In this document: one piece after another, positions 33,964-42,525 of the stretch
How the letters are laid out: each line of letters begins with the position of its first letter
Position numbering within the stretch: position 1 is the first letter of the stretch
Source: Actinomycetota bacterium
GTDB lineage: Bacteria > Actinomycetota > Actinomycetes > S36-B12
Assembly: GCA_030645615.1 (NCBI GenBank)
Contig: JAUSNB010000036.1
Coordinates: 62,001 to 126,000, forward strand
Reading direction: 5' to 3'
DNA: 64,000 nt
Position numbers and translations under genes: made by a program
Notes under the pieces: model-generated
Database searches by the model: none
Told to the model about the DNA's origin: nothing
Seen by the model: only the letters and a program-made list of their open reading frames with translations

Positions 33964-35261
33964 GCGCCCCGCAGTCCACTGACGTCGACCTCCCCGAGGC
34001 AGGGGACAGTGGCGGCGTCGGGCAGGCCGTCCGTGACTACTTCAACCGCATCAAGGGCGGTGACGTCGGCTCGATGCCGGCCGTCCTCGGCCTGATCGCC
34101 CTCATCATCTTGTTCAGCGCGCTGAAGCCCGACACCTTCTTCAGCCTGTTCAACTTCGCGAACCTGCTCAATCAGGGCACGGCGATCATCGTCCTGGCCA
34201 TGGGTCTGATCTTCGTGCTCCTCCTCGGCGAGATCGACCTGTCCGCTGGCTTCGCCGCAGGCACCTCGGCCGCAGTGCTGGCCGTCGCCATGACGTCCTG
34301 GGGCATGGCGTGGCCGATCGCGCTGGTCCTCGGGCTGCTGACCGGAACCCTGATCGGCTTCGTCATCGGCGTGCTCGTCGCCCGACTGGGAATCCCGTCC
34401 TTCGTCGTCACGCTTGCCATGTTCCTCGCGCTGCAGGGCGTCATGCTGCTGATCATCGGCGAGGGCGGCACCATCACGCTCCGCAGCGACGAGCTCCTGG
34501 CCGTCATGAACCGCAACATGCCGGTGTGGACGAGCTGGCTGCTGTTCGCGATCGTCGTGCTCGGGTACGCGCTCGTGACCTTCCGGGCGATCAGCGGGCG
34601 TCGCAAGGCGGGCCTCAAGGCCACCGCCACGTCGGTGTGGATCGCCAAGGTCGTCGCGCTGGCAGTGATCCTGGGCGCTGGCGTCTACCTGCTCAACCAG
34701 GAGCGCCAGATCGTCCGGCCCGGCAAGACCGCCTGCATCACGAACGATCCGGCCGATCCAGCCGGCTGCATCCCGGTCATCCAGGGCGTCCCGTGGGCTG
34801 TCCTGGTCGTCCTCGTGCTGCTGGTCGGGCTCACCTTCGTCACCATCCGTACGTCCTTCGGGCGGCACATCTACGCGGTGGGCGGCAACTCCGAGGCGGC
34901 CCGTCGGGCCGGCATCAGCGTCAAGGCGGTCAAGATCTACTGCTTCATGATCTGTTCGACGCTGGCGGCGGTCGCTGGCGTCCTGATCGCGTCACGCGAC
35001 AACTCCGTCTCGCCCACCACTGGCGGTGCCCAGACGCTGCTGTTCGCCGTGGGCGCCGCGGTCATCGGCGGGACGAGCCTCTTCGGCGGGCGTGGCCGGA
35101 TCTTCGACGCGGTCATCGGTGGCCTGGTGATCGCCGTGATCGCGAACGGGCTCCCGCTGATCACCCAGCAGTCGGGCATCCAGTACGTCGTCACAGGCCT
35201 TGTCCTGCTCCTTGCGGCGAGCGTCGACGCCATCTCGCGCAAGCGCTCAGCGCCGTCGTAG
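33960..35261 (+). CDS. xylH: Xylose ABC transporter permease
   Basis: This 433-residue permease has about ten membrane helices and the BPD_transp_2 features GEIDLSAGFAAGTSAAV and GGRGRIFDAVIGGLVIAVIANGLPL. A longer hydrophilic insertion and two-Cys loop (CITNDPADPAGC) lies at about 258-269, outside. It overlaps the ATPase gene by 4 nt (ATGA). It forms the membrane part of the xylose importer with the preceding proteins. Confidence 0.93.
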   Translation: MSAPQSTDVDLPEAGDSGGVGQAVRDYFNRIKGGDVGSMPAVLGLIALIILFSALKPDTFFSLFNFANLLNQGTAIIVLAMGLIFVLLLGEIDLSAGFAAGTSAAVLAVAMTSWGMAWPIALVLGLLTGTLIGFVIGVLVARLGIPSFVVTLAMFLALQGVMLLIIGEGGTITLRSDELLAVMNRNMPVWTSWLLFAIVVLGYALVTFRAISGRRKAGLKATATSVWIAKVVALAVILGAGVYLLNQERQIVRPGKTACITNDPADPAGCIPVIQGVPWAVLVVLVLLVGLTFVTIRTSFGRHIYAVGGNSEAARRAGISVKAVKIYCFMICSTLAAVAGVLIASRDNSVSPTTGGAQTLLFAVGAAVIGGTSLFGGRGRIFDAVIGGLVIAVIANGLPLITQQSGIQYVVTGLVLLLAASVDAISRKRSAPS

Positions 35262-35277
35262 GCGGGCCGCTGCGCCG

Positions 35278-36495
35278 ATGGTGACGAGGGGAGCGGCCAC
35301 CCAGGACGACGTGCGTCGACACAACCTGGCGAGGCTGCTGAGGCATCTGCACGAGCGGGGCGCGACGAGCCGTTCGGAGCTGGTCGCGTTCACCGGCCTG
35401 AACCGCAGCACGGTCGGCGTGCTCGTCTCTGAGCTGGCCGAGATCGACCTCGTGTTCGAGGGGGCCGGCTCGGCCGGCCAGGTCGGCCGTCCGTCGCTCA
35501 TGGTCCAGCCCGTGGCGGAGTCGGCCATCGTCGTCGCCTTTGACATCCGGGTCGAGCGCACCGTCGTCGCGCTGGTAGGTCTCGGCGGCGCCGTGCTGCT
35601 GCGCAAGGAGCAACGGCACCGACGGAGTGGCTATACGGCTGAGGCCGCGGTGCGGAACATCGTCAGCCTGACGGGGCAGGTCCTGGCGAAGGCGCCCGAT
35701 CGCGCGGCCTGGGTCGGCGTCGGCGTGAGCGTCCCGGGCATCGTCGACCATGCCGACGGGAGGGTCATGCTGGCCCCGAACCTCGGCTGGGTCGACGTGC
35801 CCCTGGGCGATCTCGTCCGGGACGCGTTGATGGCCGAGTTCGACGTCTGCCCGGCCGTGGTCGTCAACAACGACGCCGATCTCGGGGCCATCGCCGAGTA
35901 TGCCCGCGGCGTGGGCATCGGAACGCGCAACCTCATCTACGTCTCAGGCGAGGTCGGCATCGGTGGCGGGATCATCATCGACGGGCGGGTCATGATGGGG
36001 GCCGGCGGGTATGGCGGGGAGATCGGCCACATGGTGGTCAACCCGGAGGGAGTCACCTGCCGCTGCGGAGCCCGCGGATGCTGGGAAACGGAGATCGGCC
36101 GGGACGCGGTCGTGCGCGAGGCGGGGCTCGGCGGCGAGCAGGTGGAGGTGGAGGACGTCCTCGCCGCGGCCGAGGCGGGCAGCCGACGCGCCGAGGAGGC
36201 GATCCAGGGGGTCGGTGAGTGGCTGGGCATCGGCATGGCGAACCTGGTCAACCTGTTCAACCCCGAGGTCATCGTGCTCGGCGGCCATCTGCGGCTGCTG
36301 CTCCCGCGGGTGAGCGCCCAGGTGGCCCGCCGGATCCACTTCGCCCTGCCGGCCGCCCGCGAGCAGGTGCGCGTCGAGGTGCCGGCCCTCCGGGGCGACA
36401 GCACGCTGCTCGGTGCTGCCGAGACCGCATTCAATGCGCTGCTGGCAGACCCGATCGCCGTCTTCGAGGAATCCCCGCATGCCGTTGCGTCCTGA
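35278..36495 (+). CDS. ROK-family transcriptional regulator (XylR-like)
   Basis: This 405-residue protein has an N-terminal winged helix (about 10-75, RSELVAFTGLNRSTVGVLVSEL) and a ROK sugar-kinase-like domain with GVGVSVPGIVD, the zinc motif CRCGARGCWE and a preceding GEIGHMVV. It probably represses the xylose genes and is released by xylose; the operator candidate is at 30471. It starts 16 nt after the permease and is followed by an epimerase with a 17-nt overlap. Confidence 0.9.
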   Translation: MVTRGAATQDDVRRHNLARLLRHLHERGATSRSELVAFTGLNRSTVGVLVSELAEIDLVFEGAGSAGQVGRPSLMVQPVAESAIVVAFDIRVERTVVALVGLGGAVLLRKEQRHRRSGYTAEAAVRNIVSLTGQVLAKAPDRAAWVGVGVSVPGIVDHADGRVMLAPNLGWVDVPLGDLVRDALMAEFDVCPAVVVNNDADLGAIAEYARGVGIGTRNLIYVSGEVGIGGGIIIDGRVMMGAGGYGGEIGHMVVNPEGVTCRCGARGCWETEIGRDAVVREAGLGGEQVEVEDVLAAAEAGSRRAEEAIQGVGEWLGIGMANLVNLFNPEVIVLGGHLRLLLPRVSAQVARRIHFALPAAREQVRVEVPALRGDSTLLGAAETAFNALLADPIAVFEESPHAVAS

Positions 36496-37345
36496 GCCCG
36501 CCGTCGTCGACGCCCGGGTCCTGACGGTTGGCCGGATGGCCGTCGTCGTCGACGCCGCGGTCGGTGGGCGAATTGCCCGGTGGGAGGCAGGTGGGCTGTC
36601 GCTCCTCGCGGCCTACGGCGTCGACCCGGTCGAGCACGGCATGTACCCGATGGCGCCGTGGGCGGGTCGCCTGCGGGACAACACGGTCACCACCGAGGCC
36701 GGCGCGGTCGTCCTGCCCGTTACGTACGAGGCCTGGGCCCTGCACGGGCTGGTCCTGTCCGGGCCGCTCGAGGTCGTCGAGCACCGACAGTCCCACGCCG
36801 CTGCGTCGCTGCTGCTCCGACGGTCGGACTTCCCCGACTGGCCGTGGCCGATGACCGTCGAACTGCGGTACCTGCTGGAGGAGGCGACCTTGACCACGAC
36901 GATCACGGTCATAGCGAGCGAGATGCCGTTCCCCGCGGTCGTCGGCTGGCATCCGTGGTTCCGCCGCGACCTCGGGGTCGGCGAGCGACTGGTCTGGGAC
37001 GCCGACGCGACGGAGGTGGCTGTCCGCGGGGCCGACTACCTGCCGACGGGTGAGCGGGTCCCGTTCTCGACCGCATACGGCCCGTTCGACGACGCCCTCG
37101 TCGTACCGGACGGGCGAATGCGGCTCACGTGGGTCGGAGCGCTCGCCCTGGATGTGCAGTCGGACGGATCGTGGTTCGTGGTGTTCGACCAACTGCCGAT
37201 GGCCACGTGCATCGAGCCGCAGAGCGGGCCGCCGAACGGGGTCAACGACGGGCTGGGCGCGCCGGTGCCGATGGCCGTTCCGGGCCGGCCGCACACCCAG
37301 GTCACCCGCTGGACGGTCCGTGACCTGCGGGAGGAACGAGGCTGA
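36479..37345 (+). CDS. Aldose 1-epimerase-like mutarotase
   Basis: This 288-residue protein matches the galactose-mutarotase fold: MAPWAGRLRDN, a His in GWHPWF, and the Glu-containing CIEPQSGPPNGVND. Family members interconvert alpha and beta anomers of sugars such as xylose, glucose or galactose. The ATG at 36479 overlaps the ROK stop by 17 nt. Its placement with the xylose genes points to xylose anomer supply to XylA. Its 3' end overlaps the convergent oxidoreductase gene by 44 nt. Confidence 0.88.
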   Translation: MPLRPEPAVVDARVLTVGRMAVVVDAAVGGRIARWEAGGLSLLAAYGVDPVEHGMYPMAPWAGRLRDNTVTTEAGAVVLPVTYEAWALHGLVLSGPLEVVEHRQSHAAASLLLRRSDFPDWPWPMTVELRYLLEEATLTTTITVIASEMPFPAVVGWHPWFRRDLGVGERLVWDADATEVAVRGADYLPTGERVPFSTAYGPFDDALVVPDGRMRLTWVGALALDVQSDGSWFVVFDQLPMATCIEPQSGPPNGVNDGLGAPVPMAVPGRPHTQVTRWTVRDLREERG

Positions 37346-38399
37346 CGCGCGTGCCCCGGGTGGCGGATTCCCTTGCGGCGTCAAGAACACGCAGGTCGGC
37401 GACGACGTCTTCGGCCTGCACGGGCCCGGGACCGCCGTCCACGATCGCGGTGGCCACCGCCGGGTAGAAGCCGGGCCACCGCCCGTCTTCCAGCGGCACG
37501 AGCGTCTCGGAGGCGACGCTCTGATCGTCGTACTCGAGGAGCACCGCCTCGGTGCCCGCGGGCTCCACTCCCCATGGCGTGCCCGCCTGCGGCCGCAGCC
37601 CGGCCACCAGGGCGGCCTCCTGCGAGTCGCTCGCCTGGATCCGCAGGCCACCGCGGGTGCCGAGCACGGTGAGCCGGGGCCCGGCAAAGGCGCCGCACAG
37701 GCTGATGGTCAGGACGCTCACGCCCCCGGACACGTGCTCCAGCAGCACGATGACGTCGTCATCCGTTGCCGCTGGCGGGCGAACCGTCCGCACCGTGGCG
37801 GCGACCGACGAGACCGCGCCCATGAACCTGACCGCCTGGTCGACGAGGTGGGCCCCCAGGTCGTACAGGACCCCGCCCATGTCCTCGGGGTCGACGGACT
37901 CGCGCCAGCCGGTCTTCGGGACGACGCGCATGCGTTCGATGCGCGACTCGAAGCGGTGGATGACGCCCAGCCTCCCGGACGCCGCGATCGACTCGGCGGT
38001 CAGGAAGTCGCTGTCCCATCGTCGGTTCTGGTACGGGATGAGTAGGCGACCACGCTCCGCGGCGAGGTCGGCCAGGCCTTCGGCGTCGGTGGCCGTCGCG
38101 GCGATGGGCTTGTCCAGGACGACATGCATGCCCGCGCCGAGCGCCGCCCTGGCGTAGGGCACGTGGGTGACATTCGCGGTACTGATGACGCCGAGGTCGT
38201 AGGAGCCCGCCCAGGCCGCCTCGGCGGTGTCGAGCACCGCGACACCCGGGTAGGCAGCCTGGGCCTCCCGCTGGCGATCCGGGTTGCGCGTGACGATGGC
38301 GTCCAGCGACAGCGCCGGCGTCGCGGCGATGAGGGGTGCGTGGAAGACGCGGCCGCCTAGGCCGTAGCCGAGCAGGACGACGGACAGGGGCCGGGGCAT
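37302..38399 (-). CDS. Gfo/Idh/MocA-family oxidoreductase
   Basis: This 365-residue protein has the N-terminal NAD(P) fold VVLLGYGLGGRVFHAPLIA and the family motif DKPIAATATDAEGL (EKP-type), with a C-terminal substrate domain containing GVLYDLGAHLVDQAVRFMG. Its substrate is probably an inositol, sugar or sugar acid. The ATG at 38399 precedes the Rossmann strand directly. Upstream sequence lacks a clear ribosome site. It is divergent from the SDR gene at 38506. Confidence 0.9.
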   Translation of the reverse strand: MPRPLSVVLLGYGLGGRVFHAPLIAATPALSLDAIVTRNPDRQREAQAAYPGVAVLDTAEAAWAGSYDLGVISTANVTHVPYARAALGAGMHVVLDKPIAATATDAEGLADLAAERGRLLIPYQNRRWDSDFLTAESIAASGRLGVIHRFESRIERMRVVPKTGWRESVDPEDMGGVLYDLGAHLVDQAVRFMGAVSSVAATVRTVRPPAATDDDVIVLLEHVSGGVSVLTISLCGAFAGPRLTVLGTRGGLRIQASDSQEAALVAGLRPQAGTPWGVEPAGTEAVLLEYDDQSVASETLVPLEDGRWPGFYPAVATAIVDGGPGPVQAEDVVADLRVLDAARESATRGTRVSLVPPAGHGPSSG

Positions 38400-38505
38400 G
38401 GAGGGAGTAAACCAGCCCGGCCCCGGGATGCGTCCGTCCTCGTCGGGAGTAGGTTGGTCAATGACGGCGAGTGGCCGCCATTCCCGTACGGACACTGGAG
38501 GATCG

Positions 38506-39243
38506 ATGCCTTACCGGACCCGCGACCTGACCGGCACTGTCGTCGCCATCACCGGCGCTACGGCAGGCATCGGGGCGGCCGCCGCGACGCAGCTCGTCGA
38601 GGCCGGTGCCAAGGTCGTGCTGGGTGGGCGGCGCGAGGAGCGGCTGGCCGAGGCCGTGGCGCGCCTGGGTGCGAGCAACGCCAAGGCCGTCACGATGGAC
38701 GTGCAGAGCCCCGACGACTGCCGACGGCTTGTTGCCGAGGCCGTCGCATCGTTCGGCCGGCTCGATGCGATCGTCCCCAACGCCGGGATCGGCCTGTACG
38801 GATCGATTCTCGACCACAGCGATGCCGAGGTCGAGCGCATGATGCACACCAACTACGACGGGACGGTGTGGGCCGTGCGGGCCGCCGTGCCCGCCATGCT
38901 CGAAACCACCGGTGGCGGTGACATCGTCATCGTCTCGTCGGTGGCGGGGCTTCGCGGCGGTGGGGACGAGGCGGTCTACGCGGGCACGAAGTTCGCCCAG
39001 GTCGGGCTGGCCGGTGCACTGGACAGGGAGCTGCGCGAGAAGGGGATCAGGGTCACCGCGATCTGCCCGGCGGGAGTGGGCACCGAGTTCGCCGTGGGCA
39101 CCGGACGCGTCGACAACGACCCGCGCTTCGCCGAGTGGCTGACCGCAGACGATGTCGCGCACGCCATCACCACGGTCCTGCAGCAGCCCCGCGAGGTCCG
39201 CACGACGCTCTGGGCGATGTGGTCGATGGGCCAGGGCAGCTAG
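38506..39243 (+). CDS. Short-chain dehydrogenase/reductase (SDR)
   Basis: This 245-residue classical SDR has TGATAGIG, a basic residue pair after beta-2 (GGRREER) suggesting NADP, NAGIG, Ser in VSSVAGL and YAGTKFA (YxxxK). The ATG at 38506 has GGAGG 6 nt upstream. It is divergent from the Gfo/Idh/MocA gene, with the facing starts 106 nt apart. The substrate is unknown. Confidence 0.92.
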   Translation: MPYRTRDLTGTVVAITGATAGIGAAAATQLVEAGAKVVLGGRREERLAEAVARLGASNAKAVTMDVQSPDDCRRLVAEAVASFGRLDAIVPNAGIGLYGSILDHSDAEVERMMHTNYDGTVWAVRAAVPAMLETTGGGDIVIVSSVAGLRGGGDEAVYAGTKFAQVGLAGALDRELREKGIRVTAICPAGVGTEFAVGTGRVDNDPRFAEWLTADDVAHAITTVLQQPREVRTTLWAMWSMGQGS

Positions 39244-39250
39244 CCCATCC

Positions 39251-39313
39251 GCCGACACCAGCGGAAGGCGTCAATCCGGGGCCCCGGGATTGACGCTGGC
39301 GGCTGGTGTCGGC
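39251..39313. terminator. Bidirectional hairpin at convergent junction (H4)
   Basis: Arms of about 31 nt (39251-39281 and 39281-39313) pair with a five-base mismatched patch and a one-base bulge. The core GCCGACACCAGC is the same as in the hairpin at 4272, and GCGTCAATCC continues the arm. It fills the gap between two convergent stops, with no T-tract. Confidence 0.75.
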
Positions 39314-39314
39314 G

Positions 39315-40958
39315 TCAGTCGGGTTCGGACCAGCGCGGGGACGTCGTCCGAGGCGGGTAGAGCCGCTCCTCCCAGACCACCAGGCGAGGCTCCCCGCGCA
39401 GGTTCGCCTCGTGCGCGAGGCGAAGGGACGGACCGAGCTGCGCCGCTTGCGCGACCCGGTCGACCGTGATGCCGAAGGCGGCCCCGAGGGACCCCCACTC
39501 GGGGGTGAGCAGGTCCACGCCGCGCTCCGGGTGCCCGAACACCTGCTGGTCGAAGCGGAGCATCCCGTAGCCCCCGTCATCGACCACCAGCAGCGTGATG
39601 GGCAGCGACTCCTGGGCATAGGTGGCCAGCTCGCCCAAGGCGAACATCGGCCCTCCGTCCCCGCAGACCGCCAGCGTCGCCATCCCCACTGACGCCGGCC
39701 CGATCGCGGCCGGTAGCGCATACCCGAGCGTTCCCCAGCCGACCGGGTACTGCAGGCGGCGGGTCCGCGGCTGCTGGGAGTACCCGCCGTACCAGTAGCC
39801 CGCCACCGCCATGTCGCACACCACGGCACCATCGGCCGGCCACGCCTCGTCGATCGCCTGCACCATGCGCATCGCCTCGGCCGTGCGCGGGTCGGCCAGG
39901 ATCCGTTCGACGGCCGCTGGCCGCACCTGCTCCGTGCCGGCCCACGGCAGGCGGACAGCCATCCCGTCGGCGTCAAGGGCCTCGAGCAGCGCGGCGATTC
40001 CGTGGGCTGCGTCCGCCGGGATGAGGCAGTCGAGGTCGACGGTCTGGGCCACCTGGGCGCCGAGGGTGATGGCGGCGCGTCGCGGCGGCAGCGGCAGCCG
40101 CCAGTTCATGGTGTTCATGCCGTCGAACGACGAGCCGATGATGAGCAGGAGATCCGCCTGCGCCAGCACCCGGCGGGCCTCCGGCTCGTGCGCGGGGACG
40201 TCGACGAGGAGCGGCTCGCCGGCCAGCAGCCCTCGGCCGGCGTAGCTCGTGAACACGGGCGCGCCTAGGCGGCGGGCGAGGGTGCGGGCCGCCTCCTCGG
40301 CCCCCGCCGCGACGACCCCTCCGCCGAGCCACAGGGCCACCCGGGACGCCTGCCCCACAATCTCCGCGAGCTCGCCTATCCGGTGGGGGTCGGCGACGGG
40401 CGCGGGCAATCGCGGGATGTGCGGGATGGCCGCTGTCCATGGCTCGCCGAGGATGTCGGACGGGATTCCGACGTAGGAGGCCTGCGGCGGCGGCCCCCAA
40501 GCATCGCGAAGGGCGAGGACGGCCGCGGCCATCGCCTCCTGCCGGGTGCGCGCCGCGCGGGCTGGGGCGCCGAAGGCGGCGAACATGGCCCCCTGGTCCG
40601 CCATCTCGTGCAGCAGGCCGCGGGGGCCGCCGGCCGATCGCTGGGCCACGCCGACCTCGCTGGCCACGGCAATCAGCGGGGATCCGCTCGCGACCGCCTC
40701 GCCGAACGCCCCGACGACGTTGGCGGCGCCTGGCCCCGAGGTCAGCAGGGCGATCCCTGGCTGCCCGGTGGCCCGGTGGAGTCCATCGGCCGCGTAGCCC
40801 GCTGCCTGCTCATGCCGCACGCCGACGATGCGCGGTGACCTGGCCGGATCGGCGTCCCAGAAGGGCAGGTTGTGGACGCCGGGGATGCCGAACGCACGCG
40901 TGACTCCATGACGGGCAAACAGGTCCAGCAGGGCAGTCGCGACCGTCGGGTGACTCAC
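39315..40958 (-). CDS. Thiamine-diphosphate-dependent enzyme, acetolactate synthase/decarboxylase-like
   Basis: This 547-residue ThDP enzyme has the catalytic Glu in RHEQAAGYAADG (about residue 50), a central domain and a ThDP motif GDGGPMFALGELATYAQ followed by VVDDGGYGML, where the usual NDxxYG Asn is replaced by Asp. It starts at a GTG that overlaps the upstream 515-residue protein gene stop by 4 nt. It is the last gene of the eight-gene operon. It could be a 2-oxo-acid decarboxylase (phenylpyruvate-like) or carboligase; which one is not visible. Confidence 0.88.
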   Translation of the reverse strand: MSHPTVATALLDLFARHGVTRAFGIPGVHNLPFWDADPARSPRIVGVRHEQAAGYAADGLHRATGQPGIALLTSGPGAANVVGAFGEAVASGSPLIAVASEVGVAQRSAGGPRGLLHEMADQGAMFAAFGAPARAARTRQEAMAAAVLALRDAWGPPPQASYVGIPSDILGEPWTAAIPHIPRLPAPVADPHRIGELAEIVGQASRVALWLGGGVVAAGAEEAARTLARRLGAPVFTSYAGRGLLAGEPLLVDVPAHEPEARRVLAQADLLLIIGSSFDGMNTMNWRLPLPPRRAAITLGAQVAQTVDLDCLIPADAAHGIAALLEALDADGMAVRLPWAGTEQVRPAAVERILADPRTAEAMRMVQAIDEAWPADGAVVCDMAVAGYWYGGYSQQPRTRRLQYPVGWGTLGYALPAAIGPASVGMATLAVCGDGGPMFALGELATYAQESLPITLLVVDDGGYGMLRFDQQVFGHPERGVDLLTPEWGSLGAAFGITVDRVAQAAQLGPSLRLAHEANLRGEPRLVVWEERLYPPRTTSPRWSEPD

Positions 40959-42502
40959 GCCCGGGACTCGAACATCCCGAGCACCGCGGCCATCCCGAGG
41001 ATGCTGCGCGGGGCGTACGCGGCGCGCCACAGCCCCCCGTGGTTGGCTGCCTGCGCGAACAGGTCCATGGGGTTGCCGAGCGGCGTGGCCGGGTTCGCTG
41101 CGGCGGCAGGGTTGCGCAGGTCGTGCACGAGCAAGGCGGCCATGAGCGTCGTCGATGTGGCGGGCTCGAACACCTCGACGCCGAACCGCCCGGCGCCGGC
41201 GTAAGCCGCGGCCAGCACGCGGTTCTTGACCACCGACTGGGTGCGGGTAGCCGGGGCCAGGTTGAGCGACACGGGCGTCCCGGCGTGCCGGGCGACGAGG
41301 GCACGCCAGCGCTGCAGCCGCTTGGCCAGGGCGTAGTTGGGTCCCTGCTGGCTCACCAGTGCATCGTTCATGCCGAAGCGGATCCCGCTGTCTGTGGCGT
41401 AGTCGTGCGGGTAGTTGGGCTCGAACTGCCTGAGCAGTCGCAACGGCGCCTGGACCAGGCCGCCGAGGCCCCGGGAGTTCCATCGGCGTCGGGATTCCTC
41501 GACCGCATCGAAGGGCACCATGAACACATCGGTTGGCGTGGCCAGGTAGGCGAGGGTCAAGTCGTGCCGGCTGGCGAGGAGGTCAACGGCGATCGCATCG
41601 GCCGCCATGGAGAGCAGGACGTGCAATGCGCCCTCGGCATACGCGTAGGTGCCCAGCACGAACGGATGCTCGATCTCGGCCAGCCAGGTTCGGATCTCGG
41701 GGGTCTGCCGCAGCAGGTCCACGCCAGCGCGGCCGGCCACCGTCGCATCGTCCTCGGGGTGCACCAGCCCGTCGACGACGAAGGGCGGCGCGCCTGCGGC
41801 GTCGAGGGCGATGGGAATGCGCAGTGATCCCGCTGTGCTCCGCGTGGTCGCGATGAGGCGTTCCCACAGGGCCGGGCGGGGCAGGTCGACCGCGTGCACT
41901 CGAGCGCCCCATCGCAGAAGGGAGCGGGTCGGGCCCATCTCGGCGCCCGCTCCGAGGATGGCGATGTCAACGTCGCTCAGGTCCAGCCAGTCCGGGTTGT
42001 CCAGGAGCAGGTGGAGGGCCTCGGCCAGCCCGGGCTCCGCCACGCCGTCGGCTGTCCACCGGTCCGCCTGCCGCCGCAGATCGTCGCCGAACAGGCGCTG
42101 CCCGCGGTACGGCAAGGACAGTCCCGTCTGGGGCTGGCTGGCACCCCGCACCGTGACCGACCCGAGGGTCGGTGCGCGATGGCGCTTCATCGCCTCCAGC
42201 AACGTCGATCGTTGGCCCGACCGCACGAACGTGAAGCGGCGGTGGGCCGAGTCCAGGCCGTCAGCGGACACAGTGATGGCCGCGTCGGGCGTCAGAGCCG
42301 CCGCATGCACGATGTCACGCAACGGGGCGATGTAGCCGGTGCGCCAGTCGGAGGTGTGCTCGATGCGCGCAGCCAGCGCGGGATCGACGCGGCGGGCGGA
42401 GTCGGCGAAGATCGCCCGCCCCGTGCCCGTGGTGCTGCGCCGTCCGTCCCCGCCCGTCGGGAACGCCACCCCGTCGGCGCCTGGCCCGCCCGCGTCAGTC
42501 AC
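40955..42502 (-). CDS. Conserved protein of unknown function with Rossmann-like motif
   Basis: This 515-residue protein is not assignable to a family by eye. A central segment DVDIAILGAGAEMGPTRSLL looks like a Rossmann nucleotide-binding turn (GxGxxxGP), followed by RVHAVDLPRP. The N-terminal 30 residues are Gly-rich. It has no signal peptide or clear membrane helix. It overlaps the ThDP enzyme gene by 4 nt and follows the PLP decarboxylase by 23 nt, so it belongs to the aromatic operon. A role in oxidation or CoA/amide chemistry is possible but unsupported. Confidence 0.75.
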   Translation of the reverse strand: MTDAGGPGADGVAFPTGGDGRRSTTGTGRAIFADSARRVDPALAARIEHTSDWRTGYIAPLRDIVHAAALTPDAAITVSADGLDSAHRRFTFVRSGQRSTLLEAMKRHRAPTLGSVTVRGASQPQTGLSLPYRGQRLFGDDLRRQADRWTADGVAEPGLAEALHLLLDNPDWLDLSDVDIAILGAGAEMGPTRSLLRWGARVHAVDLPRPALWERLIATTRSTAGSLRIPIALDAAGAPPFVVDGLVHPEDDATVAGRAGVDLLRQTPEIRTWLAEIEHPFVLGTYAYAEGALHVLLSMAADAIAVDLLASRHDLTLAYLATPTDVFMVPFDAVEESRRRWNSRGLGGLVQAPLRLLRQFEPNYPHDYATDSGIRFGMNDALVSQQGPNYALAKRLQRWRALVARHAGTPVSLNLAPATRTQSVVKNRVLAAAYAGAGRFGVEVFEPATSTTLMAALLVHDLRNPAAAANPATPLGNPMDLFAQAANHGGLWRAAYAPRSILGMAAVLGMFESRA

Positions 42503-42525
42503 GCTCGGAGGATAGCCGCCGCCCC

